In this document: positions 16,515 through 25,605 of the stretch, piece by piece | Layout of the letters: each line of letters begins with the position of its first letter | Position numbering within the stretch: the first letter of the stretch is position 1 | Assembly (NCBI GenBank): GCA_034111085.1 | Contig: JAWUXZ010000016.1 | Coordinates: 1-37,271, forward strand | Direction: 5' to 3' | Length of the DNA stretch: 37,271 nucleotides | Source: Dinoroseobacter sp034111085 | Lineage (GTDB): Bacteria; Pseudomonadota; Alphaproteobacteria; Rhodobacterales; Rhodobacteraceae | Translations under genes and position numbers: made by a program | Notes under the pieces: generated by a model | The model's input: only the letters and a program-made list of their open reading frames with translations | Told to the model about the DNA's origin: nothing | Databases searched by the model: none

Positions 16515-17171
16515 ATGACCTTGCGCTTTGTTGCCTTTTGTCTGAGTTTAACCCTCGCAGCCCTGCCCGCACGTGCTTGCACGACGGCGCTTTTGCTCGC
16601 AATTGATGTCAGTCAATCCATTGATTCAGGCGAATACCGCATCCAAACTGATGGAATGGCCGACGCGCTGCTTGACCCAGAAGTGGCCCATGCGCTCATC
16701 GACGGTCAGGTCGCACTGATGGTCGTGCAATGGTCCGGGCGTGACGACCAGATCGTGTCGATCCCGTGGACGCAGATCCGCACTGATACCGATCTTGAGC
16801 GCTTTGCCCACGCGTCCCGCACGATGCGCAGAGCCTTTGTGATGTCGAGCACAGGCGTCGGCGCACTGGTGCGCTTTGCCCATGCGCAGTTCCGCAATGC
16901 CCCGGCTTGCACACGCCAAGTCATTGATATTTCAGGCGATGGCAACGACAATGCAGGGACCACGCCCGAGCAAGCCCGGCGTGATGCTGAGGCCGCTGGC
17001 ATCACCATCAATGCCCTTGCCATTGAGAGTTTGGGGCGCGCGGTCACCAAGTTCTATGAGCAATCGGTTATAACACGAGGCGGGTTTGTGATGACCTCGC
17101 GTGGCCATTCGGCCTATGCTGATACATTGAAGCGCAAAATCCGGCGCGAAGTTAGCCAAGCGTTGTTTTGA
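16515..17171 (+). CDS. Exported DUF1194 (von Willebrand factor A-like) protein
   Basis: A 218-aa secreted protein. The signal peptide is MTLRFVAFCLSLTLAALPARA, cleaved before Cys-Thr-Thr. The mature part begins ALLLAIDVSQSIDSGEY, whose DxSxS is a MIDAS-type metal site, and contains VIDISGDGNDNAGT, the second acidic loop; both fit the DUF1194/VWA fold. Start chosen at ATG 16515, which gives a clean signal peptide; an upstream TTG at 16449 would put unlikely residues before it and run into the tmRNA 3' flank. Likely a periplasmic metal-dependent adhesion or scaffold domain. The partner is unknown. Confidence 0.82.
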   Translation: MTLRFVAFCLSLTLAALPARACTTALLLAIDVSQSIDSGEYRIQTDGMADALLDPEVAHALIDGQVALMVVQWSGRDDQIVSIPWTQIRTDTDLERFAHASRTMRRAFVMSSTGVGALVRFAHAQFRNAPACTRQVIDISGDGNDNAGTTPEQARRDAEAAGITINALAIESLGRAVTKFYEQSVITRGGFVMTSRGHSAYADTLKRKIRREVSQALF

Positions 17172-17291
17172 ACGGGCTTGACCAAACGCGGCCCCTGCCC
17201 CAAACATTAGTTAAGGGGCATGCGCGCGCGCCCCGTGAGGCTCCGGCCTAAGCGACGCATCCACTGACCACTTTTTCAGAAAGGATGCCTT

Positions 17292-18098
17292 ATGGTTGGC
17301 TTCAACGAGATTTCCCCTCAGCAATTGATGCGCCTAATCGGCACAACAGACGCCCCTGCAATCGTCGATGTGAGGCTTGGCGAGGACATCACCTTGAATC
17401 CAAGCTGCGTGCCTTTGGCGATCTTTTGTGCGGCAAGTAAAGTGCTGGATCTACAAGCTGAATTGCTAGCTCGCCCCGTTGTCGTGGTCTGCCACCGGGG
17501 CAAGAAGCTCAGCCATGGGGCGGCGGCTCTGCTGCGCAGCGTCGGTGTAAAGGCAGAGGTCCTAGAGGGCGGCTCCGAGGCATGGAGCGCGCTAAAACTT
17601 CCTGCTATTCCTTTGAATGCACTACCAAATAATCGCCACAGCCTCTGGGTCACGAGGCACCGACCAAAGATCGACCGCCTCGCCTGCCCATGGCTGATCC
17701 GGCGCTTTGTCGACCCAAATGCACAGTTTCTCTATGTCCCGGCAGCCGAGGTTGACGAGGTTGCAACGCGGTTCAACGCCACCGCTTTCGATATGCCCGG
17801 CGGCGGCTTTAGTCACATTGGTGAGCGGTGTAGCTTTGACGCAATGCTGGATGCGTTCGCGCTGCACACAGACCCACTCGACCACATGGCGACGGTGATC
17901 CGGGGAGCGGACACCAACATGCACGCGCTTGCACCGGAATGCGCCGGATTGCTCGCGCTCAGCGTGGGATTGTCACGAAAGTTTAAAGACGATTTGGCAC
18001 AACTTGAGGCGGCCCTGCCGATCTATGACGCGCTATACCACTGGGCGCGCGATGGGCGCGACGAGAGCCATGATTGGGATCAGGGGCCTTCGGCATGA
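17292..18098 (+). CDS. Rhodanese-ChrB fusion (chromate resistance protein)
   Basis: A 268-aa protein with two domains. Residues 1-110 are a rhodanese-like fold with the active-site loop CHRGKKLS (Cys67), between VVVV and an Ala-rich helix. Residues about 118-260 match the ChrB C-terminal domain (SLWVTRHRPKIDRLACPW, then LIRRFVDPNAQFLYVP and ERCSFDAMLDAF). AAAGGA lies just upstream of the ATG at 17292. Its stop overlaps chrA (ATGA), so it belongs to a chromate operon. ChrB-type proteins act as chromate sensors or accessory reductases; the rhodanese part could deliver or accept sulfur or reduce oxyanions. The exact role is inferred from linkage. Confidence 0.85.
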   Translation: MVGFNEISPQQLMRLIGTTDAPAIVDVRLGEDITLNPSCVPLAIFCAASKVLDLQAELLARPVVVVCHRGKKLSHGAAALLRSVGVKAEVLEGGSEAWSALKLPAIPLNALPNNRHSLWVTRHRPKIDRLACPWLIRRFVDPNAQFLYVPAAEVDEVATRFNATAFDMPGGGFSHIGERCSFDAMLDAFALHTDPLDHMATVIRGADTNMHALAPECAGLLALSVGLSRKFKDDLAQLEAALPIYDALYHWARDGRDESHDWDQGPSA

Positions 18099-19351
18099 CC
18101 CAAACCGTTTCGCTGCCTGAACTGACCCGCGTGTCAGCTCGGATCGGGCTTCTATCATTCGGCGGGCCAGCCGCCCAAATCGCCTTAATGCACAAAGAGC
18201 TGGTCGAGGACCGCGCTTGGCTAACCGAGGCCGAATTTCTACGCGCCTTATCGTTTTGCATGTTGCTGCCGGGGCCGGAAGCCATGCAACTGGCGACATA
18301 CGCAGGATGGCGCATTCACGGCATAAAAGGCGGGCTGATCGCAGGTGGTTTGTTCGTAATCCCAGGGGCTTGCGTGATCTTTTTGCTCGCTGCACTTTAT
18401 GCAATCTTAGGCGCAGTACCTCTGGTTCAAGCGCTGTTTCTTGGCATAAAGGCCACTGTGATCGTGATCGTTCTGCAGGCACTTTGGAAGGTGGCGGGAA
18501 AGGCCCTGACGCGGCCACTCGCGTGGATTTTCGCAGGGATTAGCTTCGTGGCAATCTTCGCCTTAGCTTTGCCCTTTCCAGTGATCGTGCTCGGAGCCGG
18601 GGTCGCAGGTGCGGTTTTGTTGGTCGGCCCGGCGCCTGCGCCCGTGCCCCTGCCCGCCCATGGTCCCGGCTTGCGCGTGGCGGCACTTGGTCTTGGCCTA
18701 TGGCTGGTGCCCCTCGCGTTGCTTTGGGCAACGGATCAGACCTTTTTGTTTCAAATAGGAAGTTTCTTTGCGACGTTGGCAGTCGTGACCTTTGGCGGAG
18801 CATATGCCGTGCTGGCCCACATGACCCAAGAGGTGGTGACCGGGTACGGTTGGTTAACAACACCGCAAATGATCGACGCGCTTGGCTTGGCAGAAACGAC
18901 GCCCGGTCCCCTAATCCTAGTTACGCAATTTGTTGGGTTTCTGGCAGGGCTCGCGGCACAAGGTTGGGGCATGGCAATTGCTGCCGCAACGCTGACGCTT
19001 TGGATGACATTTGTGCCTTGTTTTGTTTGGATATTTCTTGGCGCGCCGTATTTGGATTGCATTGCCAGTCGTCCGCGATTGACCGGTGCCTTGGCGGGAA
19101 TAACGGCAGCCGTCGTAGGCGTGATTCTCAATTTGGCGCTTTGGTTTGGTCTGCATGTGGCATTCGGGACGCTTACGACCCTTGAGTTCGGCCCATTTCA
19201 CATCATCCAACCCAAGATCGAGAGCCTAAATGTTTCCGCGGTGCTTCTATCCGCAGTTGCCGCATTTTTGCTATTGCGCCTCAAGCTGTCGTTGCCATTA
19301 ACGTTAGGGATAATGGCAGGTGCGGGCGCTGCGGTTGGGATGCTGGTTTGA
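18095..19351 (+). CDS. chrA: Chromate efflux transporter ChrA
   Basis: A 418-aa inner-membrane transporter of the CHR family, exporting chromate. It has the duplicated long-chain structure: the first half has ARIGLLSFGGPAAQIALMH and LPGPEAMQLATYAGW, the second has FFATLAVVTFGGAYAVLAHM and LAETTPGPLILVTQFVGFLAG. About ten hydrophobic helices are visible. The ATG at 18095 overlaps the preceding stop as ATGA; a start at 18074 would extend into the rhodanese-ChrB gene. Sulfate-like anions are possible alternative substrates. Confidence 0.94.
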   Translation: MTQTVSLPELTRVSARIGLLSFGGPAAQIALMHKELVEDRAWLTEAEFLRALSFCMLLPGPEAMQLATYAGWRIHGIKGGLIAGGLFVIPGACVIFLLAALYAILGAVPLVQALFLGIKATVIVIVLQALWKVAGKALTRPLAWIFAGISFVAIFALALPFPVIVLGAGVAGAVLLVGPAPAPVPLPAHGPGLRVAALGLGLWLVPLALLWATDQTFLFQIGSFFATLAVVTFGGAYAVLAHMTQEVVTGYGWLTTPQMIDALGLAETTPGPLILVTQFVGFLAGLAAQGWGMAIAAATLTLWMTFVPCFVWIFLGAPYLDCIASRPRLTGALAGITAAVVGVILNLALWFGLHVAFGTLTTLEFGPFHIIQPKIESLNVSAVLLSAVAAFLLLRLKLSLPLTLGIMAGAGAAVGMLV

Positions 19352-19414
19352 GGGCCTTTCCAACCTGCTGCGCATCCCATAGGCTTTTGACGCAGACGAA
19401 GAGGACCCGCCCCA

Positions 19415-19906
19415 ATGGCCGAAGAGCGCATCGACTATGGAAATATGATGCACCGCGCGATGCGGGGCCTAATTAGTGAGGTGTTGATCCGTATTTCCAA
19501 GGACGGACTGCCCGGCGCGCATCACTTTTTCATAACATTTGACACCCAGAACGACGATGTAGAGCTCTCCGATTGGCTGCGCACGCGTTACCCGGAAGAA
19601 ATGACTATCGTGCTGCAACACTGGTTTGACGCGCTTGATGTCACTGAAGAAGGCTTTTCCGTCACGCTCAATTTTGGGGATCAGCCCGAGCGTCTGAAAG
19701 TGCCCTTCGATTCGATTCGAACTTTCGTGGATCCGTCAGTTGAGTTTGGACTGCGGTTTGAGACCCAAGATGACGACGAAGATGAAGTTGCCGAAGAAAA
19801 TTCCGAGCATGATGTTGCCGTTGACATTGCACCGAAGCCTGCTGCTGACGCGCCTGCAAAGGGTGACGCAGAGGTCGTAAGCTTGGACAGTTTTCGCAAG
19901 ACATAA
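19415..19906 (+). CDS. sspB: ClpXP adaptor SspB (alphaproteobacterial type)
   Basis: An adaptor that binds the ssrA tag and hands tagged proteins to ClpXP. The 163 aa divide into a dimeric tag-binding domain (about 1-115; IDYGNMMHRAMRGLISEVL, HHFFITFDT, then the beta strand PERLKVPFDSIRTFVDPS) and an acidic flexible linker (DDDEDEVAEENSEHD). The C-terminal ClpX-binding tail VVSLDSFRKT resembles the XB motif of Caulobacter SspB. GAGG lies upstream of the ATG. It is 3 kb downstream of ssrA and just before fumC, consistent with a role in trans-translation clearance. Confidence 0.9.
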   Translation: MAEERIDYGNMMHRAMRGLISEVLIRISKDGLPGAHHFFITFDTQNDDVELSDWLRTRYPEEMTIVLQHWFDALDVTEEGFSVTLNFGDQPERLKVPFDSIRTFVDPSVEFGLRFETQDDDEDEVAEENSEHDVAVDIAPKPAADAPAKGDAEVVSLDSFRKT

Positions 19907-19984
19907 GCCTTCACGCCACAGCTACGATTGCGATATGGGCGTGGATTGGATAGACGGCATGCAAAGGTATACCGGAGAAATTTC

Positions 19985-21372
<1,388 letters not shown>

Positions 21373-21376
<4 letters not shown>

Positions 21377-21552
21377 GCGGTGTCATCGGCCTTAGCAAAG
21401 TTAGAAAAACACGTGCTCGCACTGATCGAAAAGCCAAGGCAGATGAAAACGCTTTAAAGTCGGGACGCACGATAGCGCAGCGTGATCTAGAGAATGCTCG
21501 CGCAGACAAAGCACGCAAGATGCTCAGTGCCCATGCGCGTGACGACACATGA
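21373..21552 (+). CDS. DUF4169-like small basic protein
   Basis: A 59-aa, highly charged, helix-forming protein beginning MSGVIGLSKVRKTRARTDRK, with ADENALKSGRTIAQRDLENARADK in the middle. The pattern fits DUF4169, a small alphaproteobacterial family of unknown function. The ATG overlaps the fumC stop and its own stop overlaps the next gene, each as ATGA, so translation is coupled throughout. It is easily missed because of its length. Possibly a nucleic-acid or protein-binding accessory; not established. Confidence 0.75.
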
Positions 21553-21791
21553 GTGGGCGCCCGGTCAAAAGATCGCTGACACTGCGTGGGCACCGTACTT
21601 CGGTTTCGTTGGAAGAAGAGTTTTGGAATGCGTTTCGTCATATCGCTACGGCGCGCGGCCGTCCGATTAACGCACTGGCCGCTGAGATTGATGCGGCACG
21701 CGGCATGGAGATAGGGCTCGCGTCGGCGATACGCGTCTATGTCTTGAAAGAGATTCAGAAGGCAGTAGGTCAAGGTCATACAGCTGGATAG
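21549..21791 (+). CDS. Ribbon-helix-helix domain protein
   Basis: An 80-aa protein with a beta strand (RSLTLRGHRTSVSLEE) and two helices (EEFWNAFRHIATARGRP, INALAAEIDAARG), which is the RHH/Arc-MetJ-like layout (RHH_4). It probably binds DNA as a dimer. The start overlaps the DUF4169 stop (ATGA). It ends 22 bp before the convergent P450 gene. The target operator is unknown. The fumC-DUF4169-RHH order recurs in related bacteria (established family context, not tested here). Confidence 0.8.
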   Translation: MSGRPVKRSLTLRGHRTSVSLEEEFWNAFRHIATARGRPINALAAEIDAARGMEIGLASAIRVYVLKEIQKAVGQGHTAG

Positions 21792-21813
21792 CACTGCAAT
21801 GATGAAGGTAGGA

Positions 21814-23184
21814 TTAACAGACCTCGCGCGGCGTAACGGTCAACCAAATCCCATCCTTCGAGCGCACCGTCAAATGCGCAATCGGCACGGGGACGCGTCC
21901 GGCCACTGTCTCAAACCGGAACGCTTTGATCAACATCGCCAATAAAACCACGCCCTCGGCCATGGCAAAGCCTGCGCCCGTGCAAACTCGACGACCTTTG
22001 GAAAATGGCAGATAGGCTTCGCGGGCACTTTGCCGTCCTTCAGATGTCTGCCAACGGCTAGGATCAAACGCATCTGGTCGGTCCCAAAAGCGCTCGTGCC
22101 GCTGCACATGCCATGGCGAAATGACCACTTGTGCAGTTTTCGGAAGCACACGATTGCGAAAATGCTCAGGTTTCTGAGTCTCGCGGACCATCATCGGCAC
22201 GGGAGGATAAAGGCGTAAGGTCTCTCGAAACACATCTCGGGTGATGGGCATTTTCGATAAATCCGAAAATATGATGTCCGTCATATTTAGGTTAACCAGT
22301 TCGGCGAACACTGCTTCTTGTGTCGCTGGATCCGCCGCTACAAGATAGAGCGCCCAACCGAGGGCAGATGCACTCGTTTCATGGCCTGCTAGAAAAAAGA
22401 TAGCAACCTGATCGACCATTTCGTCGGTGGTAAAGGTTTTGCCTGTCTCAGGATCGCGCGTCGTCATGATCTTGGTTGCGAGATCCTCGGGCGCAGTTCC
22501 ATCTGCAATCTCTGCCTGCCGCTTGGTTGTCATCCGTGTGATCAGCGCGCGAATAGTGCGGGCTGTTCGTCTCGTTTCACGCTTCCGAAAGCGAGGCATC
22601 CAGTGCGGCAATGGTAGAAATGCTGCAAGGTTTAGAATAGGTTGAGTTCGCTGATAGTCCCGAAAGGCGCTGAACACCTGGGACGCGACACGGTCTTCGA
22701 TTGGTACCGAAAAAAGCGTCCGAAAGATCACATCGGCCGCAGCGTGGCTGGCTATTTCTTCCACTTCAACGGCGCCGTCCACTTTAACCTTTTCATCAAG
22801 GCGCTCGACGGCAGCGCGTGCAGCCTCAACCATTGCCGGGAAAGTCTCTTTCAACCTCCCCCCCTCAAACGCAGGATCAATGATACGACGCTGGCGTTTC
22901 CAAACTTCACCATTGGTGAGGAAGACAGAGTTCCCAAGAAGCGGGCGCAGCCCTTCCCCGATCCGGTTTGACTTTGGAAAATCATCGGGGCGTTCCTTAA
23001 GGACGATATCGATTAGGTCAGGTTGATTGATCAGATAAGACCGAAAAAAGGGCGTTTTGAACTCAGCCATCCAGGCACGGTACAATCGCTGAGGTTGCGC
23101 AGACAAAATATCCTGTCGAAACAGCTGCAAATAACGCCAGACCGACACTTTATCCGGGCGCGGGCTAGGCTTCGGAGCAATCAT
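21814..23184 (-). CDS. Cytochrome P450
   Basis: A 456-aa soluble heme monooxygenase. All core motifs are visible: I-helix AIFFLAGHETSASAL, K-helix ETLRLYPPVP (ExxR), the region FDPSRW, and the heme loop PFSKGRRVCTGAGFAMAEG with ligand Cys401. No N-terminal membrane anchor is seen, so it is of soluble bacterial type and needs external electron donors; none is encoded nearby. The start overlaps the stop of the upstream hydrolase-like gene (ATGA). The substrate is unknown; the VPMMVRETQKP and hydrophobic N-terminal pattern resemble fatty-acid or lipid hydroxylases, which is inference only. Confidence 0.93.
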   Translation of the reverse strand: MIAPKPSPRPDKVSVWRYLQLFRQDILSAQPQRLYRAWMAEFKTPFFRSYLINQPDLIDIVLKERPDDFPKSNRIGEGLRPLLGNSVFLTNGEVWKRQRRIIDPAFEGGRLKETFPAMVEAARAAVERLDEKVKVDGAVEVEEIASHAAADVIFRTLFSVPIEDRVASQVFSAFRDYQRTQPILNLAAFLPLPHWMPRFRKRETRRTARTIRALITRMTTKRQAEIADGTAPEDLATKIMTTRDPETGKTFTTDEMVDQVAIFFLAGHETSASALGWALYLVAADPATQEAVFAELVNLNMTDIIFSDLSKMPITRDVFRETLRLYPPVPMMVRETQKPEHFRNRVLPKTAQVVISPWHVQRHERFWDRPDAFDPSRWQTSEGRQSAREAYLPFSKGRRVCTGAGFAMAEGVVLLAMLIKAFRFETVAGRVPVPIAHLTVRSKDGIWLTVTPREVC

Positions 23185-24425
23185 GTTCGCACCTGTCCAA
23201 ACCGATTAACCGGCGACGTGATCCGACTAGGCGATGGTGCACGCCCGGCATAGCGTTTTCCAAGTGTCAGAGAGCCCGCTGTTAGGCGAAAATAGTCATA
23301 GTCTCCGACACGGTCAAACGCGCAAAGGTATTGAAAATGCAGGCGAAAGAAACGCCATCGCATTGCCTTCCATTGATCAACACTCAACGTTTGGGTGAAG
23401 GCTGCTGACATAACCAATGGCCATATGGTGTCCTCGGCCGCCATACCGCTGACGGCAACGGGGTCACACAAAGCAAAGGCGCAGCCATCGCCCGGTGCGG
23501 TAACGTCGATCCACGGGATTTCAGTTTGTCGTCCCATGAGCGAAAGGTCGGCGCGCAGACGATCCGCCTTAGGCAAGAATGAGACCATTGGGACCACTTG
23601 GCCGAGCGATAAGAAGGACAATTTGGTACCGGTTTTGGACACACGTTCGTCCCTCAACAGATCTGCGAGAATAGACACCGCGAGATGCGCGCCGGAGGAA
23701 TGGCCGACGATCAAGACTTCGTCTACATCCTCGACCAACGCCTCGGCAATGATATCGCCAAATTGTATCATACGCGCCTCAAGCGCTGGTGGATTGGCAC
23801 CACCAAACTGTGCCGAGAACGCGTAGTCATGCATCAAATAGTACGCGAAAACTTTGGAATCGTAGCGTCTGAAAAGTGATAGAACGCCCCAGATAACGCC
23901 CAAAAACGCTGCGCCCAATACAAGACGCACGATCATATATTCGCCAAAAAGCCCTACTCCAATTTCGTAAACGGCATCGGCAAGTAAAATGGCAAAAAGA
24001 AGCTGCCCCAACATGAACAACACTGGATAAAGAGCTGCAATCATTGGGCCTTTCCGCAGTCTCATAAGTCGAAACAACGCCCCTGATCCGATATAGACCC
24101 AAGCCGTTCGCACCAATTGCAGGTACGTTCCGACGACGCCTTGGTCCATCGAACCTTTGACGATGTCATGCCACACCAACACCTGCATCTCAGTCTCGAT
24201 CTGAACGCCGTCTTGTGTGCTGTTTATGATCCAGCCGTATGGGCCTTCGCCGGTCCGTGGCTTGATCGCTATCTCATAACCCGAGATCGCAGCTTGAGCC
24301 GCACATTCTTTACGATACAGCTCACGATAGCGGCGCGGGTGGAACGGGTCGTACCCCGGCAGGTAGAATACCCGTCGCTTGCGCACTGCGCCTGCTTTGT
24401 TTGCACCAGATTTAGCACTGCTCAA
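23181..24425 (-). CDS. Unrecognised membrane-anchored alpha/beta-hydrolase-like protein
   Basis: A 414-aa protein with no recognised family. A basic N-terminus and VFYLPGYDPFHPRRYRELY (about 19-37) are followed by two hydrophobic helices at about 128-150 and 163-185. A serine-hydrolase elbow GHSSG lies at 241-245 (nucleophile Ser243) after EVLIV, with PGDGCAFALCDP (Asp candidates) and a C-terminal His-containing segment (RLHFQYLCAFDRVGDYDYF). The layout suggests a membrane-bound esterase or lipase. It overlaps the P450 start (ATGA), so the pair is translationally coupled. A joint role in modifying a lipid or hydrophobic metabolite is inferred; which residues complete the triad is not certain. 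Confidence 0.72.
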   Translation of the reverse strand: MSSAKSGANKAGAVRKRRVFYLPGYDPFHPRRYRELYRKECAAQAAISGYEIAIKPRTGEGPYGWIINSTQDGVQIETEMQVLVWHDIVKGSMDQGVVGTYLQLVRTAWVYIGSGALFRLMRLRKGPMIAALYPVLFMLGQLLFAILLADAVYEIGVGLFGEYMIVRLVLGAAFLGVIWGVLSLFRRYDSKVFAYYLMHDYAFSAQFGGANPPALEARMIQFGDIIAEALVEDVDEVLIVGHSSGAHLAVSILADLLRDERVSKTGTKLSFLSLGQVVPMVSFLPKADRLRADLSLMGRQTEIPWIDVTAPGDGCAFALCDPVAVSGMAAEDTIWPLVMSAAFTQTLSVDQWKAMRWRFFRLHFQYLCAFDRVGDYDYFRLTAGSLTLGKRYAGRAPSPSRITSPVNRFGQVRT

Positions 24426-24485
24426 CGACCCCGTCTCCGCCAGTTGTCAGAGCACTCTAGCGCGCTTTCACGCCTAAAGTAAGGA

Positions 24486-25247
24486 TTAGCCGAGCAGTGC
24501 GAGGCCTGGAAACATCTCAAGCAGCCACCAGCTGAACGCGGTGAATGCACCCGTGACCATCATGACCCCAACGAAGATCAGAAGTGCGCCCATGACGCGC
24601 TCGATTGTCTTCATGTGACGCTTCAGACGGATCATCACGCCCATGGAACGCTCAAGGAAAAACGCCACTAACAGGAACGGGATGCCGAGGCCCATCGCGT
24701 AGACACCAAGTAGTAAAGTTCCTTTTGCAACAGAGGCTTCCGAGGCTGCGAGCGACAGAATCGCCCCAAGCTGCGGCCCAATACAAGGCGTCCACCCAAA
24801 GGCAAAAGCCAAGCCAAGGACGTATGCCCCGAATGCCGATCCACCTTGGTCGCCCGCATCCAAGCGCGCTTCACGTTCGAGGATTGGGATACGGAATACG
24901 CCGAGAAAATGCAGCCCGAACACAATGATGACAGCCCCCGCGATCTGCGAGAACAGAACTTGATTGGTCAGGAAAAACCGTCCGAAAATAGATGCTGTGA
25001 AGCCGAGAATTAAGAAAACCGTCGACAGACCCATTACAAAAAACGAGGCGGCCAGCAGGGCGCGGCGTCTTGCGCCCGGCTCGGGTTTATCGCCGGTCAT
25101 TTGGCCCATCGACACGCCGGACATATAGGCTAGATAGGGCGGCACGATGGGCAGCACGCACGGGCTAAGAAAACTCAACACGCCTGCAAACAGCGCGATG
25201 AACAAGGCCGGCAAAAGCGTGGCGTCGATGAGGTCAATTCCAAACAT
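24486..25247 (-). CDS. ccdA: Cytochrome c biogenesis protein CcdA
   Basis: A 253-aa inner-membrane protein with six or seven helices that carries reducing equivalents from the cytoplasm to the periplasm for cytochrome c maturation. The redox cysteines are in SFLSPCVLPIVPPYLAYMSG and AFGWTPCIGPQLGAIL, both typical of DsbD/CcdA. It is divergent from tusA across 93 bp, which must hold both promoters. Of the thiol-disulfide family, CcdA rather than full DsbD is supported by the length and the lack of periplasmic domains. Confidence 0.92.
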   Translation of the reverse strand: MFGIDLIDATLLPALFIALFAGVLSFLSPCVLPIVPPYLAYMSGVSMGQMTGDKPEPGARRRALLAASFFVMGLSTVFLILGFTASIFGRFFLTNQVLFSQIAGAVIIVFGLHFLGVFRIPILEREARLDAGDQGGSAFGAYVLGLAFAFGWTPCIGPQLGAILSLAASEASVAKGTLLLGVYAMGLGIPFLLVAFFLERSMGVMIRLKRHMKTIERVMGALLIFVGVMMVTGAFTAFSWWLLEMFPGLALLG

Positions 25248-25340
25248 TCACATTACCTACGCCGGACATCGCGCCGCGTCACCTAGCGTCCCGTCACATT
25301 GCCGTGGTCATTGCCACTCAGCGCGTGATATTGGCAAAGA

Positions 25341-25565
25341 ATGACAGAATTATCTCTAGATGCGCGTGGCTTGCTGTGCCCCCTACCCGTTCTGAAAGCA
25401 CGTAAGCGTTTGGGAATCCTTCAATCTGGCGAACGCCTGGTGATGCAAGCGGACGACCCGGCTGCCATCATTGATGTCCCGCATTTCTGCAACGAGGCCG
25501 GACACACTCTGATCGAAAGCCGCGAAGACGGCGGTGCAATGGTTTACGTCATCGAGAAGGGCTAA
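25341..25565 (+). CDS. TusA family sulfurtransferase
   Basis: A 74-aa protein carrying persulfide sulfur between enzymes, for example for tRNA thiolation or molybdenum cofactor pathways. The family motif is DARGLLCPLPVLKARK, with the catalytic Cys in CPLP. It is a standalone TusA-type protein, divergent from ccdA. A bidirectional terminator directly follows, shared with the convergent rne gene. The specific acceptor is not known. Confidence 0.92.
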   Translation: MTELSLDARGLLCPLPVLKARKRLGILQSGERLVMQADDPAAIIDVPHFCNEAGHTLIESREDGGAMVYVIEKG

Positions 25566-25569
25566 ACGA

Positions 25570-25598
25570 AAACGGGCGACCCGAAGGCCGCCCGTTTT
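25570..25598. terminator. Bidirectional intrinsic terminator between tusA and rne
   Basis: A 9-bp stem AAACGGGCG/CGCCCGTTT, then one A-C mismatch, a further 2-bp CC/GG stem and a CGAA tetraloop. The stem is flanked by T-rich sequence on the plus strand and A-rich sequence on the other side, so it can stop transcripts of both convergent genes. Confidence 0.85.
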
Positions 25599-25605
25599 GT
25601 TTTGG

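Noticed and set aside
17196..17220. Stem TGCCCC/GGGGCA after the DUF1194 gene
   Set aside because: Long AT-rich loop and no T-run follows, so it is not a convincing terminator.
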